From Valencia hispanica (lineage: Eukaryota; Chordata; Actinopteri; Cyprinodontiformes; Valenciidae): a stretch of 64,000 nucleotides of DNA. The DNA is taken from NCBI GenBank assembly GCA_963556495.2, contig OY747711.1, forward strand, positions 38,916,914-38,980,913. The letters are read 5' to 3'. Numbering within the stretch: the stretch's first letter is position 1; each line of letters starts with the position of its first letter. The notes beneath the pieces are model-generated. The model saw only the letters and a program-made list of their open reading frames with translations, ran no database searches and was not told the origin of the DNA. Below are positions 47,111 through 58,865 of the stretch, in pieces. Made by a program: the position numbers and the translations under genes.

Positions 47111-48005
47111 CAGTGCTCTATAGTCAATGTAATTAGTAGTCAATGCCGCTTTTGGACACTAGACGGTTTATATTGCAAGGCCAGTTTATCTAGAATGGTC
47201 TTTTGGCAATTTTGAACACCAGGAGGTCTAGAGAACAACAAAACAGACAGCTGTGTTTGTTTGTTTACATGCATTTTTAGAGAACTCAATTAGCTGCACT
47301 TCTAGTAAAAAGCTTTCCAGCTCAATCAAAACTCCCTCTCTGTCGGCCATTGCTCCTTGAGTAGAAATGCATTTACAAACCGAAGTAAATAAACCATCGT
47401 CAACCAGAGACGTCACTGCAATGGTAGGCAGACCTGCCAGAAAAGGTCAGCACCCCCTGCTGTCCTGGAGGAGATTTACTTAGCAACACTGACACACCAA
47501 CAGAAAAGTTTAAATAGAAAATGTCTCCGTCAATACATGTGAGTGGGGACGCAAACTAGCTGATGGAGAGGAATAGACTATGCTCTTATCATGGACTTTT
47601 AAACTTAATAGTAACTAAATCTGTCAGATACATATAAACAGAAAAACAGGTTTTCATTTAAAATTGGCACCTCGAATTTGTATATTTCAGCCCTATAGAC
47701 AGTCACTGTATTGTACTGCTGCCAGACAGTTACATCACCATCAGATAGTTAGATTTCAGTGAATTTCAACTTTGCATGGGAAACACAACCAAATCTATTT
47801 TGCATTGCCTAAAACTCTATCATGTCTCCTGCCAACATTTGGAGACAGGTGTGCTCTGACACCATTATATTGCTGAGAACTGAGGGGAGTGTTAGCTGTG
47901 TAAACCAAATTAGTTTCTGCAAGTTGGGAAAATTTAGAGGAAGACACTTTCTTTGTAACAGATAGCATCTTTAATGTCTGAGTTGTTTGCCACAAATGAA
48001 GCTTA
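47111..48005. other. Unassigned DNA
   Basis: No recognisable gene or element end. Confidence 0.35.
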
Positions 48006-48009
48006 AGCT

Positions 48010-48135
48010 CTGCAGTGGACAGGCGACCTGTCCATGGTGCACCCCGCCTCTCGCCCCATGACTACTGGAGATAGGCACCAGTCCCCCGCCGCAACGCCGC
48101 TTAGGATTGATGGGTTCAGATAATGGATGGATGGA
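48010..48135 (+). mobile_element. V-SINE-type 3' fragment
   Basis: It carries 'gcagtggacaggcgacctgt', 'caccccgcctctcgcccc', 'ggagataggcaccagtcccc' and a final 'aatggatggatgg' tail. This is the same 3' half as at 7610-7805, without the promoter-bearing head. Confidence 0.75.
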
Positions 48136-49444
48136 CCTGCTGAAGCTACAAGATAACCACCATCAAATTACAGCAGAGGTGCGGTTATGAACAAGTAGTC
48201 ATGTTTAGCATGTCCGGGCTTCGAAGAGACATGGCAGTGGGCGGGTGATTATCTTAACAGACTGAAAAGAAGAAATGCTGCTCAACTGCAAAACTGTTGC
48301 TTTAGACAGCTCTCTATGTGATTACCAACTGAAATAAACTGCTTTACAGCAGTTTCTGCAATCTGTGCGGTGAGTGGGTAACTCCTCCCAATACAACAGT
48401 GTTAATAATCCTTTTGCTCAGTTGCTGAGGTTGGAAGAGGCTTCTGTCGCAAAAAACTGGGTTGAGCTTAAAAAAACCAACACTTTGTTCAAGTCATAAC
48501 TTGTGTTAATTTTAATGCCTTTGCACTATGAAATTGAAATATAATTACTTCAAAGTCAAAATAACTTTTGTGATCTTTACTGCATTCCTTCTCGTTGATT
48601 ACAAAGATTGTTAGAATATTCTGTACACCATCAAAAGTTGTCAAATGTCTATTAAACAAGCAAACCTGCGTTCTAGCACATAGAGCAAAAGGTTTTATGA
48701 CCTAAAAATGTAGACTTTTCCATGAGTAATAATGGTGAACCTCCTTTATTTCCTATCTCTCTTTTAATTGCTTCACACTGAAAATGTAAATACGTTTTTT
48801 AAAAGGGTCAACGAATGACAATATACCAATCTCTAAAGTGGTTCCACCCCTCCTCTGTCCAAATAACTTTGTTAATATTGTCCTCGCCACTGCCTGTCAA
48901 ATCTCTGTACGAACCTATTAGCTGATTTCCTATTATAGTGCCTTTTCTTATTGTCTTGACTGCGGAAATCCATCAAGCAGTTTTGCTACTTCAGTTACCG
49001 AACCTGACTGCCATTCCAGTGGTTGAAAAAGTAACAGCACACAATTTCCCTTTTAGCTTGCTAATACAGGGCGTTTGACATGGCTCCATTGTGTGCTGTG
49101 ACTTAACACAGTACAATTTTTTTTTCTTTGGCTTACACTTCACAAGCGCAGTACAGTACAGTACAGAGTAGAGGAAGGTAATAGACTGAAGGTCTCTGAC
49201 CACAGTATCCTGAATATGTCTCCTCTTGGCCCTAAAACAGCAAAGCCACAGCAGTGAGAATTTGTGAATTTGTGTCGATGTGTGACTGAGAGAGACAGGG
49301 AGAAGTTAGGAGTGGAAAAAAAAGTAGCAGTGAGGAAACTATGCGTACACCTGGTTCCTGCTGTGTCTTACAGCCTAGGTAGTCATAGCTTAAAGGGGGC
49401 AGATGTTTACGATGAAGCCTTTGTAAATTATTGTCAGTACCAAT
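48136..49444. other. Unassigned DNA
   Basis: No recognisable feature. A 110-codon frame beginning at 49264 runs into the hAT element and is not a gene candidate. Confidence 0.35.
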
Positions 49445-49808
49445 CAGAGGTGTCAAAAGTATTCACTTTCAATACTCAAGAAGAAGTATCGATACTATTG
49501 TTTAAAATTACTTCTGTAGAAGTTGAAGTATCAAGTCAAGTTTTTTACTACAGTAAAAGTAAAAAAGTGCTTGATTCAAAACTACTTAAAGTATAAAAGT
49601 AAAAGTAATGACATAAAAGAATAAAGCTTAAGCCCCCCCCAAAAAGAAAGGCCATAATTATTATAATGTTATATAAAAATGTTAATTTTGAAACAATTGG
49701 GACACACTAGGCTTCCTGTTTCAGCTGCATATATGCCCATTAAAATTTATTAATTTTAGTGCAATGCAATTACATTACAGATATATGTGGACTACTAAGC
49801 ATTCATAA

Positions 49809-49809
<1 letters not shown>

Positions 49810-49864
<55 letters not shown>
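49810..49864. repeat. (TA)n tract, left part
   Basis: About 27 TA units before the nested element. The tract continues at 50673-50747 after it. Confidence 0.95.
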
Positions 49865-49868
<4 letters not shown>

Positions 49869-50668
49869 TAGGGCTGTCAGAATTAATGCATTAATGCAGG
49901 TTGATTAATTTGTGGAATTAATGGCACTAATTTTTTTAACGCAATTAACGGATGCACAGAATGACCTGCCCTGTTTACGCCACAATTAAACCCGTGCTGC
50001 TTTCAGTGCTCGCTTGTCACGTAAACAGCATGACAACTGTTTGATAACTGCAAATAATAACAGTGGGAACCAGGGAGTAATGTAAAGGTTCGGTGTTGAT
50101 AAATAAATGATCCCTATTATTCAGAAAATTTCAATTAAAAAACACTTAATTCCTCCCAGAGAGAAATTAAGTGTCGTTGTAGCTCATATTATTTAATTTT
50201 TCAAGGAGCTATTGTAGATCCTGATGGGTGTAAGCAGGAATGATCTCCTGTAGCAGTCTGTGGCACAGCACAACTGAAGAAGCCTCTGACCGAAGACACC
50301 TTTGTTGCAGGATAGTCCCATGAAGAGGTTGCTCAGGGTTGTCCAAAATTGAATAAGAAACTGCCAGCTTTACATTCAGAAAATGTTAACCAGTTAGTTT
50401 GTCTTAGCAACTGGCTAAAAGGTATTATTAGGTATGATTAATAGGTAAAAAGCTCCACGTGTAAATGTGATTGTGGTATTCAAAACAAAAGTTCCATGCA
50501 CCTCTCCTGTATTTCCTTAGAAAAAGAGCAACAGCTTCCAGTTTCGTCCTTTATTTACACCAAAAATTTTACTTTTTCAGTCATATTTGGGAATGTTAAT
50601 TAATCGTGATTAATTTACAGCTAACCTGTGATTAATTTGATAAAAAATTGTAATCGTTTGACACAGCC

Positions 50669-50671
<3 letters not shown>
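49869..50671. mobile_element. Nested hAT inside the (TA)n tract
   Basis: It begins TAGGGCTGTCAGAATTA and ends, in reverse complement, TAGGGCTGTGTCAAACG. The flanking octamers are ATATGTAT (49861-49868) and ATATATAT (50672-50679), differing at one base, as expected for an 8-bp duplication in a TA repeat. 'gattaatt' phrases lie inside both ends. The interior includes a minus-strand LINE fragment at about 50140-50345. No transposase is present. Confidence 0.75.
50140..50345 (-). mobile_element. LINE fragment inside the nested hAT
   Basis: 'cagagagaaattaagtgtcg' and 'gaatgatctcctgtagcag' followed by 'gaagcctctgaccgaagaca' resemble, in reverse, the body and 3' end of a Rex1-like LINE (compare 15214-15320 and 16190-16340). 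Confidence 0.4.

Positions 50672-50672
<1 letters not shown>

Positions 50673-50747
<75 letters not shown>
50673..50747. repeat. (TA)n tract, right part
   Basis: About 37 TA units, continuing the tract left of the nested hAT. The artificial Ile-Tyr frame here is not a gene. Confidence 0.95.
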
Positions 50748-50748
<1 letters not shown>

Positions 50749-50749
<1 letters not shown>

Positions 50750-50866
50750 TAAGAACAGTATTACCAAAAGTCTTACAACCTCAACACAGACAAGATTGTG
50801 CAGACCCCTGCAATTTCTAATGACCCCCTTGTGGCACACGAACCTCAGGTTGAGAACCACTGTTCT
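50749..50866. repeat. End fragment of a third hAT
   Basis: 'aacctcaggttgagaaccac' and 'tgttctag' read in reverse as CAGTGGTTCTCAACCTGAGG, a common start of Charlie-type hATs. The other end was not found, so this is a solo end or a decayed fragment. Confidence 0.45.
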
Positions 50867-51320
50867 AGAGGCTGAATCCGCGCTGACACACTGGAGACTG
50901 GAACTAAAAGCTCCACTTCAGCCAAAGTTTTGAAATCAGGGAACATTTCTCTGATTCAAGTGATCAGAAGTCGGAAAGACTCTCTGAACCCAGCTTCATA
51001 TCCTTCAGCAGCAGAAAATGTCCGAATGGTAGATGTTTAAAATTATGATCAAACCGCTTTCAAACTCTATCCAGTTGGCGCATTTTTAGATCGTTTTTTG
51101 TGTGTCTTCTTAATAAAAGACTTAATGAAGCAGGAGTAACGAGGCTATTTTTAAAATGTAAGGAGTAGAAAGTACAGATAATTGCGTGAAAATGTAAGGA
51201 GTTGAAGTACAAAGTAGGCCCATAGATAATTACTTCAGTAAAGTATAAATACCCAAAATTTCTACTTAAGTAAGGTAACGAAGTATTTGTACTTCGTTAC
51301 TTGACATCTTTGGTACCAAT

Positions 51321-52189
51321 GTTACAGAAGAAAGCTCTGTTCGAATGACATCGAAAATCAAGTTTAAGTTTTTATTAAGTTGCTGGAACTTTCTGATGTG
51401 TAGCTGTCAAATAATCTATGTTACATAGAAAGGAGAATGTACAGAAAAGCCTTGTATAAGTGAGGGTAAACAAAGAACTTTTTGTATTTTAAAAGTGTGC
51501 TGGGGTAAAGTAGGTGTTCTAAATTGTGAAGCTTTACCAAAAGTTTGGCTTTATAACAACTTCTGTTTTCTGCAAAAAAAATACTCTCACACTAGGCAGT
51601 ACCGTTTGTATCCACAGATTCCTTTTGATTAATGTTCACAAGAATCAATAAAAAACAACTAGTTGGAAATCTGTTTTTGTTAGAATTGTAACATTACATC
51701 AACCTCACAAGGCAATAAGCTACATGACAACAGAGACAAGCTTTTAGCAGTTCATTTGAGAAAATTAACAATCCCTTTTTAGTCTTCACAAACAGAGTAA
51801 AGGTTTCACAAATAGCTTCATGTAATCAGTGTGGAAAAATCCAGTCCAGCTTTTACTAATCCATATTTTCCAGTTTTAGTGGGTGTCTAGTTCTGAGGCA
51901 GTCAAAACGCCTGAAAAGCTTTAAAAATCATTCAGTTTTTGTTTTTTCACAAATATAAGGGTTTTAAGAAACCCAAACTGTGTTTTCAAGCAGCTGGACA
52001 GTGCTTCACCACACAGAATTGACTTTCGTGAGAAATATTGTGGCTCTTTAATATCATACGATATTATCACGCCCCAAATTTTTGCCATAGCCCCTTCGAG
52101 GGGATTTATGTGATTTTAACATCATCACCACCAACATTAATAACATAATGTTATATCAATATCTAAGACTGTAATACAAACTCAAACCA
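51321..52189. other. Unassigned DNA
   Basis: No recognisable feature. Confidence 0.4.
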
Positions 52190-52423
52190 CTATGGCTGAC
52201 GGCTGACGTCAGCCATCCTGCCGCTGTGGAGTATAAAACAAGCCCACTCTTGGCTACACCTCCATAGTGAATTGGAGTTGGAATTGCAAGGAAGTGTTGA
52301 TGCCGCCCAGCCACCCCCCCCACGCGTCCCTCAGTCCGCCAGGCAACATCTCCTTTTCCCGCATTTTTCAAACAGGAAATGTAGGTGGAGTAAGACTACG
52401 GTAGGGGCTGAGTTGCTCTTTAA
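52190..52423. mobile_element. Right-end fragment of a TTAA element
   Basis: It ends at TTAA (52420-52423). In reverse complement the end reads AGAGCAACTCAGCCCC, close to the AGAGTAACTAAACCCC end of the element at 40839-41813. The matching left end was not found; the left limit is approximate. Confidence 0.5.
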
Positions 52424-52568
52424 GTGTGTATGTGGACGTGTCTAGAATTCAGACTGAGGACCATTTTTCACCATTTCAGGTTTTCAGGACCATTTAAAAC
52501 AAAGTAAGAAAATTTTTCCTGGTCCTCACTTTCTGACAATGTCACTTAACTCTACTGCTGGTTTTAAA

Positions 52569-52912
52569 GGTATGATATGAATTAAGTTTTAGTTAAGGTT
52601 AGGAATTGACCGGTAATGGTTAGGGTTAGGAAAACTGTCTGGGCTAGGCATAATACTGTCCTAACTACTACTGGCAAGACAAGAATGTGTGTGTGTGTCC
52701 TTGTTTAGCTGTCCTATTTAGGACCTTCTCTGGCATATTCGCTAACCTTCTGAAGACCGATGGACCTTATAGGGACCAAAGCCGGATCCTAATATGGTGG
52801 ACCCCCTTTTTTAGGGTTAGGGTTTAGGTTTAGAGGTATGGCGTGAATTATGTTTTGGTTAAGGTTAGGGTTAGGAATAAACTGATAATTGTTAGGGTTA
52901 GGCATAAATGTA
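52569..52912. repeat. Telomere-like TTAGGG phrases in a duplicated unit
   Basis: A phrase starting 'ggtatgatatgaattaagtt' and containing 'gttagggttagg' (52569-52646) recurs about 265 bp later as 'ggtatggcgtgaattatgtt' with more 'gttagggttagg' (52835-52912). These are short TTAGGG runs in a dispersed repeat, not a long interstitial telomere array. Confidence 0.6.
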
Positions 52913-53894
52913 GCTATTAAAATGAATGAAAGTCAAAATAAAGTCCTAATATGGGTAGAAATACAGACTTGCATGTGTGTGTGTCTGTGTGAGTTATGTA
53001 TGTTAATGAGTTGTGCATGCGTGCGTGAGTGCTTGCCTTTGTGTGGATGACATATAATTATCCAAGCATGTGTTTGTGCCAAGTTGTGAAAGGCACCGTA
53101 CTTTCCACAGACACACACACACAGAAAATGACAAGAGAAAGATGAAAATAAGAGGAAGAAAGACAGAGTTACTCCGATAAAGGGGAAAAAACTGTCCTCA
53201 TTTCACCTAAGGAAGCTTTTATGACAAAATTACCTAAACTGAACTGAGAAGTCAGCAAAAACATGTTTTATTTAAAGATCCTTTATTTTGTAACTAGGGT
53301 TGCAAACTTATTTTCTGAAAAGGTTCATTTTAAATTGAATTTCCGTTTTGTATTAATAAAGTATTTTGAATCTATTGGAATTGACATTATTATAGGTTTT
53401 GTTAAATGATAGAAAAACCTTTTAGGACTGTATATTTGTAGCTGAGTCCTAGTCTGAAACAGTAAAGTCATATGCTTGAAAACTTTCAAAATATCTTTTT
53501 TTTGGTCACTTTTATTTATTCTGGAAAGTGAGATTTTTATTGTTCTCTCTGGATTTGTTGCAGGACAACCATAATATCCTACTCCAACATGGGGTTAACT
53601 CAGTTAAGACAGCGACCGTCATGTTCTGACACACCAGAAAGCGCATTGCATAAGAGTTTGCTTCTGAAGACATTTAAGTCTTTAATAAACTCAGAACTTG
53701 CCGTTGTTGATCATGTGTTTATCAACTATTAGCTAAGGTGACAGGCTAGCCTGTTTGCTTTCTGTTTTAATGTGCCTTGTTGATAATTGGCTCCTAACAT
53801 ATTTCAGTGCAGTTTTGTTAATTACATGTTTTCCTCCGAATGCTGTTGAACGTAATGACTACAGTCTGAGTAGCGCAGCTCTCTCCCTTGCCGA
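52913..53894. other. Unassigned DNA
   Basis: A TG-rich stretch is at about 52973-52995. Nothing else is recognisable. Confidence 0.4.
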
Positions 53895-54834
53895 GGTTGT
53901 GCAGATGGATTGAACATATCAATGCATGGATGTCCCATAATTTTCTCCAGCTGAACAGAAACAAAACTGAATTGTTTTTGGACCTAAAGATGAACGATCA
54001 AGAGTCAGCACACAGCTTCAGCCATTATAGGTAGAAACTACTGAACAGGTGCAAAATCTGGGTGTTGTGATGGGACTCAGACCTGAACCTTCAGAAACAC
54101 AAAGGCAATCACAAGGTCAGCCTTCTATCACCTGAAGAACATTTCTATGATTAAATGACTAATGTCCCAAAAAGACCTTGAGAAACTCATCCATGTGTTT
54201 AACTTTAGTTGTATTGATTACTGCAACAGTATCTTCACAGGTTTGCCTAAAAAGTCAATCAGACAGCTGAAGCTGATCTCAAACGCTGCTGCTCACAACC
54301 TTACTAGAACCAGGAAAGTAGAGCACATCACCCCAGTTCTAAAGTCCTAATACTGGCTTCCTGTAGCTCAGAGAATAGACTTCAAAATACTTTTGTTAGT
54401 TTATAAATCACTGAATGGCTTAGCACCAAAATAAATAGTAGATCTATTATTGTATCAACCTTACAGACCACTCAGGTCTTCTGGTTCAAGTCTACTCTGG
54501 ATTCCCAGAGTCAGAACCAAACATGGAGAAGCAGTATTCAGTTTTTATGCTCCTCTAATCTGGAACAAACTTCTAGAAAACTTCAAAACTGCTGAAACAC
54601 TGAGTTCCTTTATATCGAGATTAAAAGCCCATCTGTTTAGAGCTGCTTTTGATTAATAATTACTGGAACATTGTTAATTCTAGTCTGGATTACAGCTTTT
54701 CTTTTATCTTTATTTTGCCACTGTAATGTATGGTATCATTTTTTGTTTGTTTATTGTATCATGTTTTTATAATATAAAGCACTTTGAAATACCTTGTTGC
54801 TGAAATGTGCTATACAAATAAACTTGACTTGACA
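53895..54834 (+). pseudogene. L2-type LINE ORF2 C-terminal third, broken
   Basis: Read across several frames: 'INAWMSHNFLQLNRNKTELFL' (after the YADD region, which is missing), a stop near 54030, 'QKHIKAITRSAFYHLKNIS', then MSQKDLEKLIHVFNFSCIDYCNSIFTG-like thumb sequence (54162-54350), stops, 'YQPYRPLRSS', LWIPRVRTKHGEAVFSF, APLIWNKL and a final LKAHLFRAAFD (stop near 54654). The 3' UTR ends 'gtgctatacaaataaacttg' with an ACTTG tail. It is closely related to the copy at 2545-4700, and covers part of what that copy lacks. Several stops and frameshifts; inactive. Confidence 0.75.
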
Positions 54835-55289
54835 GACAGCTGTTGGTGTGCTGCAGCAGTACTTACGATCTCACCTTCACAGTGAAAAACACTTGGACAG
54901 TTTTGAAAGCCCTACAATCACAAATAGATTTAGATTTTAAAAAATTGGCAACGTAAAATGCTGCTGTTTGACTTGCTAGCTAACGCTTTGGGTACAGCTG
55001 AAGTAAAATCACATCCAATACAACAGTAGGGAGCTAGTTATAGTCATTGGTTCTGATTTGATGACTTAATATAAAAGTGTTTGTTCGATACTTATGAATG
55101 GATCAGACATCCCTATCTAAAATACAGTTTTTTATTTCTACCTGCACAGGACATGCACTTTCACTCAGAGTTTTGTCAATAACGCTGAATAGTCTGAGAA
55201 AAATTATTATAGTTAGTTAATTGGCAACACTTCCACACCTCAAATGCTTCTGTTCAAGTAACAGCTAATGGCTGTATGTTCTTCCAAAT
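54835..55289. other. Unassigned DNA
   Basis: No recognisable feature between two LINE remnants. Confidence 0.4.
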
Positions 55290-56275
55290 GTAACTACAAG
55301 CTGCTGTGTGTTGTATGCACAAATGACCTGTATAGTCTGGCAGGTTTACTCATGAGTTTACTCATGACTGTCAAACTAATTACGTTTGCAGATGACACCA
55401 CCGTTATTGGACTCATCTCAGACGGGGATGAGTCTGCCTACAGAGCGGAGGCTGAACGTCTGGTGTCCTGGTGCAGCCGCAACAACCTGGTGCTGAACGC
55501 CCAGAAGACAGTGGAGATTATTGTGGACTTTAGGAACCACACAGCCCCACTCCCCCCTTCATCGTCCTGACTGACACCCCCATCACCACTGTGGACTCAT
55601 TCCGCTTCCTGGGTACCACCATCACCCAGGATCTCAAGTGGGAGCCCACCATCACCTCCGTCATAAAGAAGGCCCAGCAGAGGATGTACTTCCTGAGGCA
55701 GCTGAAGAGATTCAACCTGCCAACACGGATGATGATGCAGTTCTACACTGCAATCATCGAGTCCATCCTCACCTCCTCCATCACCGTGTGGTATGGAGTG
55801 TTGTGCGCTCTTCTGAGAAGGTGATTGGCTGCAGACTCCCATCTCTGCAGGACCTGTACACTTCCAGGACACTTGGGCGTGCAGGTCGAATCACAGCCGA
55901 CCCTTCTCACCCTGGACACAGACTGTTTGACCTGCTCCCCTCAGGCAGGAGGTTCCGGTCCATTCGGACCAGAACCTCTCGCCATAAGAACAGTTTCTTC
56001 CCCTCTGCTGTTGGACTCATGAACAATAACCCTAAGACTGTTCCCACCACCCGCTCAGTTACATGACCCATATTGTGGTTTTTTTTGCACCTGTTTGATT
56101 TGCACCGATCGTTACCTGCACTCATGTATATATCAATCTGTTTAGCATATATTTTTATTTTTATTTAAGTGCTTGTCTGTTCTTGTATGTTTGCACAAAG
56201 TACCGCAGCAATTTCCTAATGTTGTAAACGTACCCAACATTTGGCAATAAAACCCTTTCTGATTTCTGAGTTTAG
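55290..56275 (+). pseudogene. Rex1-like LINE ORF2 C-terminal part, broken
   Basis: Starts inside the reverse transcriptase: 'TNDLYS', an abnormal stretch, then LITFADDTTVIGLIS with the catalytic ADD box (near 55390), AERLVSWCSRNNLVLNAQKT and EIIVDFR. A frameshift in a C-run near 55555 leads to DSFRFLGTTITQDLKWE, KKAQQRMYFLRQLKRF and SILTSSITVWYG. A deletion near 55800 is followed by IGCRLPSLQDLYTSR, HPGHRLFDLLPSGRRFRSIR and NSFFPSAVGLMNN. The 3' end reads 'ttggcaataaaaccctttct'. The order and motifs fit Rex1/CR1-group elements. At least two frame breaks; it cannot act. Confidence 0.75.
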
Positions 56276-57788
56276 ACTTAAAGGCAGACTTCAGAACAGA
56301 AAAAAAGATATTAAAAAAAAAATCATTTTATTTGTTAAAAAAAGGATCACATCAAACAACAACATGATTGATTTCTTTTAATGTACAAAGTTGTAAAAGC
56401 GTTGTTTTCAGGAAAGAAATTGGAAGCAATTTAATTCTTAGTTTACAATATAAACAAAAAGTACTGGTTGCTACACTTGTACTGGGTCATCTGGAGTCAT
56501 TCTTTTCTGTTTTGGCTCCTGTACATTTAAGGTTCAATAGAAGCATTTACAGCATTTTCAGCAAAAGCACAGCGCACTGCAGTGTCTCCAGGTACCACAA
56601 GATTCCTGTGTTTTATCTGTTTAACTTTCCAATAAAATAACATGTTATATTCCTGCATGTCAATGAGCAACAATTATCTACCTGTTAAAGCCTGTGGCTT
56701 TCAAATGATCCTGAAGTCAAAACAAACCAAAATGGATAACGCAATTTGATACAGTCATCCCAGCAGTGCTTGATGCAAGTCAATAAAACCCTGAATGTCT
56801 CACACACACACATACACACTCACACGTACAAGTGTTTCTGTGCTCAAACACCTTCAGAAGACATGTGAACAATAAAGTTTCCAATAAGGTTTCCATATCA
56901 GTTTCAGAAAGCAGTAAATCGTCTTTCGGTTTCCTCCCTGAAATGCTCCCCTGTCATACACCGGCTGTAACACAGTATTTCAAAATGAGGTTATAGGTTT
57001 CACATGGCACAATATCAAAAATCAACATGCAGTCACAGCGCTCTCAGTATCACAGTGAAGAAGAAGCAAATCAGCTAAACACTGGTGAAAAAAAGGAAGA
57101 CAAGCTTTGTGCATTTCTAAAGAGAAAAAAACGCTTTAACTAATTCGAATAGTTACATAGTAAGGAATGCATTCCTCCAACATAAAGTGATACAAGAAAA
57201 AAAAGAAATTAGTGTGATGCATGAATGTTACAACTATATCGACAAGAAGTCTATTTTTTTAATTAATATCAAACAATGCTAATAGCCGTTTATGATTATT
57301 GAGTTGTTTCCTTTGTTTTGCGGCATGCATTTAGAAGCCTGTTTCATTAAAAATAGGATAAAAAGGATAAAAATAGATTTTTATTTTTTTTCAGCATTAC
57401 CTGCACTGGTAATTCTGGAGATCTTTGCTTAACTGACATTTGCAGGAACATTCTGCAAATTACAATAAAAGAAAGTTTGAAAACAAAGCTTTTAGACACC
57501 TAACCTTTTTATATCTAAGCCAAACTGCTTTCAATTACTTATCTAACACTATGGTCAAAGAAAATAGAATAATAAGTGAAAACTGGTTTATACTAAATTA
57601 ACATTTCCAGAAGGGCTTATCCACACTTCAGTCTGGGTGTAACACTATATGAACGGGCTAATGAAAAAATTACTTGTGTGTCTCAAATAGCTCTTTATTA
57701 GAGTCCCATTATCACTCAGCAGCATGTACTTATTACTGTTTCATTATCTGGATGCGAAACTGGTGAGATTTCACTGTTAAGTAACAAC
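56276..57788. other. Unassigned DNA, possible transcript end
   Basis: No repeat is recognised for about 1.5 kb. On the minus strand AATAAA occurs near 56325, followed by an A/T-rich run, which would suit a transcript end, but no coding sequence points to it. Confidence 0.3.
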
Positions 57789-58070
57789 TAGGCTTGGGCC
57801 GGTATGAGATTCTCAAGGTATAATACCTTCGAGTGAAAATACCACAGATTCATATTATTATGTTATTTTACACAAATATTTTGAAACAGTGTAAGAGTTT
57901 TAGTTTCCACAGTGTTTCCAAAATATAGCCCAATTTGCTGTTAATGTAAAAGTGCAGTTCCTACACATTTTTTGTGTCCAAACTCCAAATTGGTCCATCA
58001 TCAAATTAAAATTTATGACCAATCTTTAAAAGTATAAAAGTTTACAATGAATTAACTACCGTTAAAGTTC
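57789..58070 (+). mobile_element. Possible left end of a hAT-like element
   Basis: 'taggcttgggccggtatgag' followed by 'aaggtataataccttcg' resembles the 'GGGCCGGTAT...' start of dispersed fish hAT elements. The right end was not found. Confidence 0.35.
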
Positions 58071-58079
58071 TACTGGAAA

Positions 58080-58200
58080 GAAAGAAAAAGAGGTAGGAAA
58101 GACAGGAAGAACAGAAGGGAGAAAAATAGTACAGAGTGACGTAACAAAGGAGGGAAGGAAGAAAAGACAAAGTAGGCAAGGTATGGAAGGTAGGAAGTAC
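58080..58200. repeat. Purine-rich (GA/GGAA) tract
   Basis: A loose run of 'gaaagaaa', 'ggaagg' and 'ggaag' phrases. A similar tract lies at 59420-59500. Confidence 0.7.
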
Positions 58201-58204
58201 TCAA

Positions 58205-58275
58205 GTACTCAAGTGCCTTGAGATGACATCTGTTGTGAATTGGCGCTATATAAATAAACTGAATTGAATTGAATT
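58205..58275 (+). mobile_element. L2 LINE 3' end only
   Basis: 'ttgagatgacatctgttgtg', 'aattggcgctatataaata' and then ATTGA repeats are the same 3' end as the LINE at 27509-29545, here on the plus strand. Extreme 5' truncation. Confidence 0.8.
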
Positions 58276-58490
58276 CTTTTTCGCATGCTTTGGACCCTGA
58301 GTCCTTTACAACTATGCGGCTAATTTATCTTTTCAAAAAAAAATTATTTATATTTTTTTACTGGCTAACGGCCTCCGGTGGGAACCATAGCAGGAAGCGC
58401 AAAAGTGAGACAGACGTGTGGGGAAATATTATGTGGCGAGTAAGACACTACTGTTAGTTTTCATGCACACACCCTCGTCATGGAAAACAC

Positions 58491-58740
58491 ATGAAGAAAG
58501 GCAGCTTTTAAGTTAAAGGCAATCAAAATGGTCGTCAAAGAAGGAAATAGAGATACGGCACGCAAGCTTGACATCAGTGAATCGATGGTGAGATGTTGGA
58601 GGAGGCAACGGGAAGCACTGAGTCAGTGTAAAAAGACGACAAAAGCTTTCAGAGGGCATAGAACAAGAAGACAAGACACTGAAGACGACTTCAGTGGCTT
58701 TAGTGAGGAAGATAGCAACCAATTACTTTTTTGGTAGGCT
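58491..58740 (+). pseudogene. Pogo/CENP-B-like DNA-binding domain remnant
   Basis: In one frame the stretch gives AAFKLKAIKMVVKEGNRDTARKLDISE-like sequence, then SMVRCWRRQREALSQCKK and a KAFRGHRTRR end. This is the helix-turn-helix found at the start of pogo-type transposases and related host genes ('RAAARKFGVSESMVR.WR' pattern). A one-base shift near 58500 separates it from a possible start (MKKGSF). After residue 60 or so it continues acidic (DTEDDFSGFSEED) and stops at 58737. The DDE catalytic domain is absent. It probably belongs to a larger element whose right end is at 59245-59405. Confidence 0.55.
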
Positions 58741-58865
58741 AAAGTATGTTTTATTTTCTAACCAGGCATGTTACTGTTTTGTTGCGTTGGTGCCGTACTG
58801 CTGATTTTCCGACAGAGTAAAAAAAAGAAGAAGCATGTCTTAAATTAAATCCTAGAAGAGCACAG

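Larger units (their letters stand above)
49445..51312. mobile_element. hAT MITE with perfect 8-bp duplication, host of a nested hAT
   Basis: The left end is CAGAGGTGTCAAAAGTA; the right end in reverse complement is CAAAGATGTCAAGTAAC. Both flanks carry the identical 8-bp GTACCAAT (49437-49444 and 51313-51320). Just inside are runs of 'aagtaaaagta'-type phrases on both sides. The interior holds a (TA)n tract that was split by another hAT at 49869-50671. No transposase motif is left. Confidence 0.85.

Noticed and set aside
46436..47127. Overlapping minus-strand frames of 118-216 codons
   Set aside because: They lie in the GC-rich repeat, overlap each other in different frames, and the frame is not preserved in the related copy at 20945-21605.
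50669..50860. 63-codon minus-strand frame with Ile-Tyr repeat
   Set aside because: Also (TA)n, inside a nested hAT.
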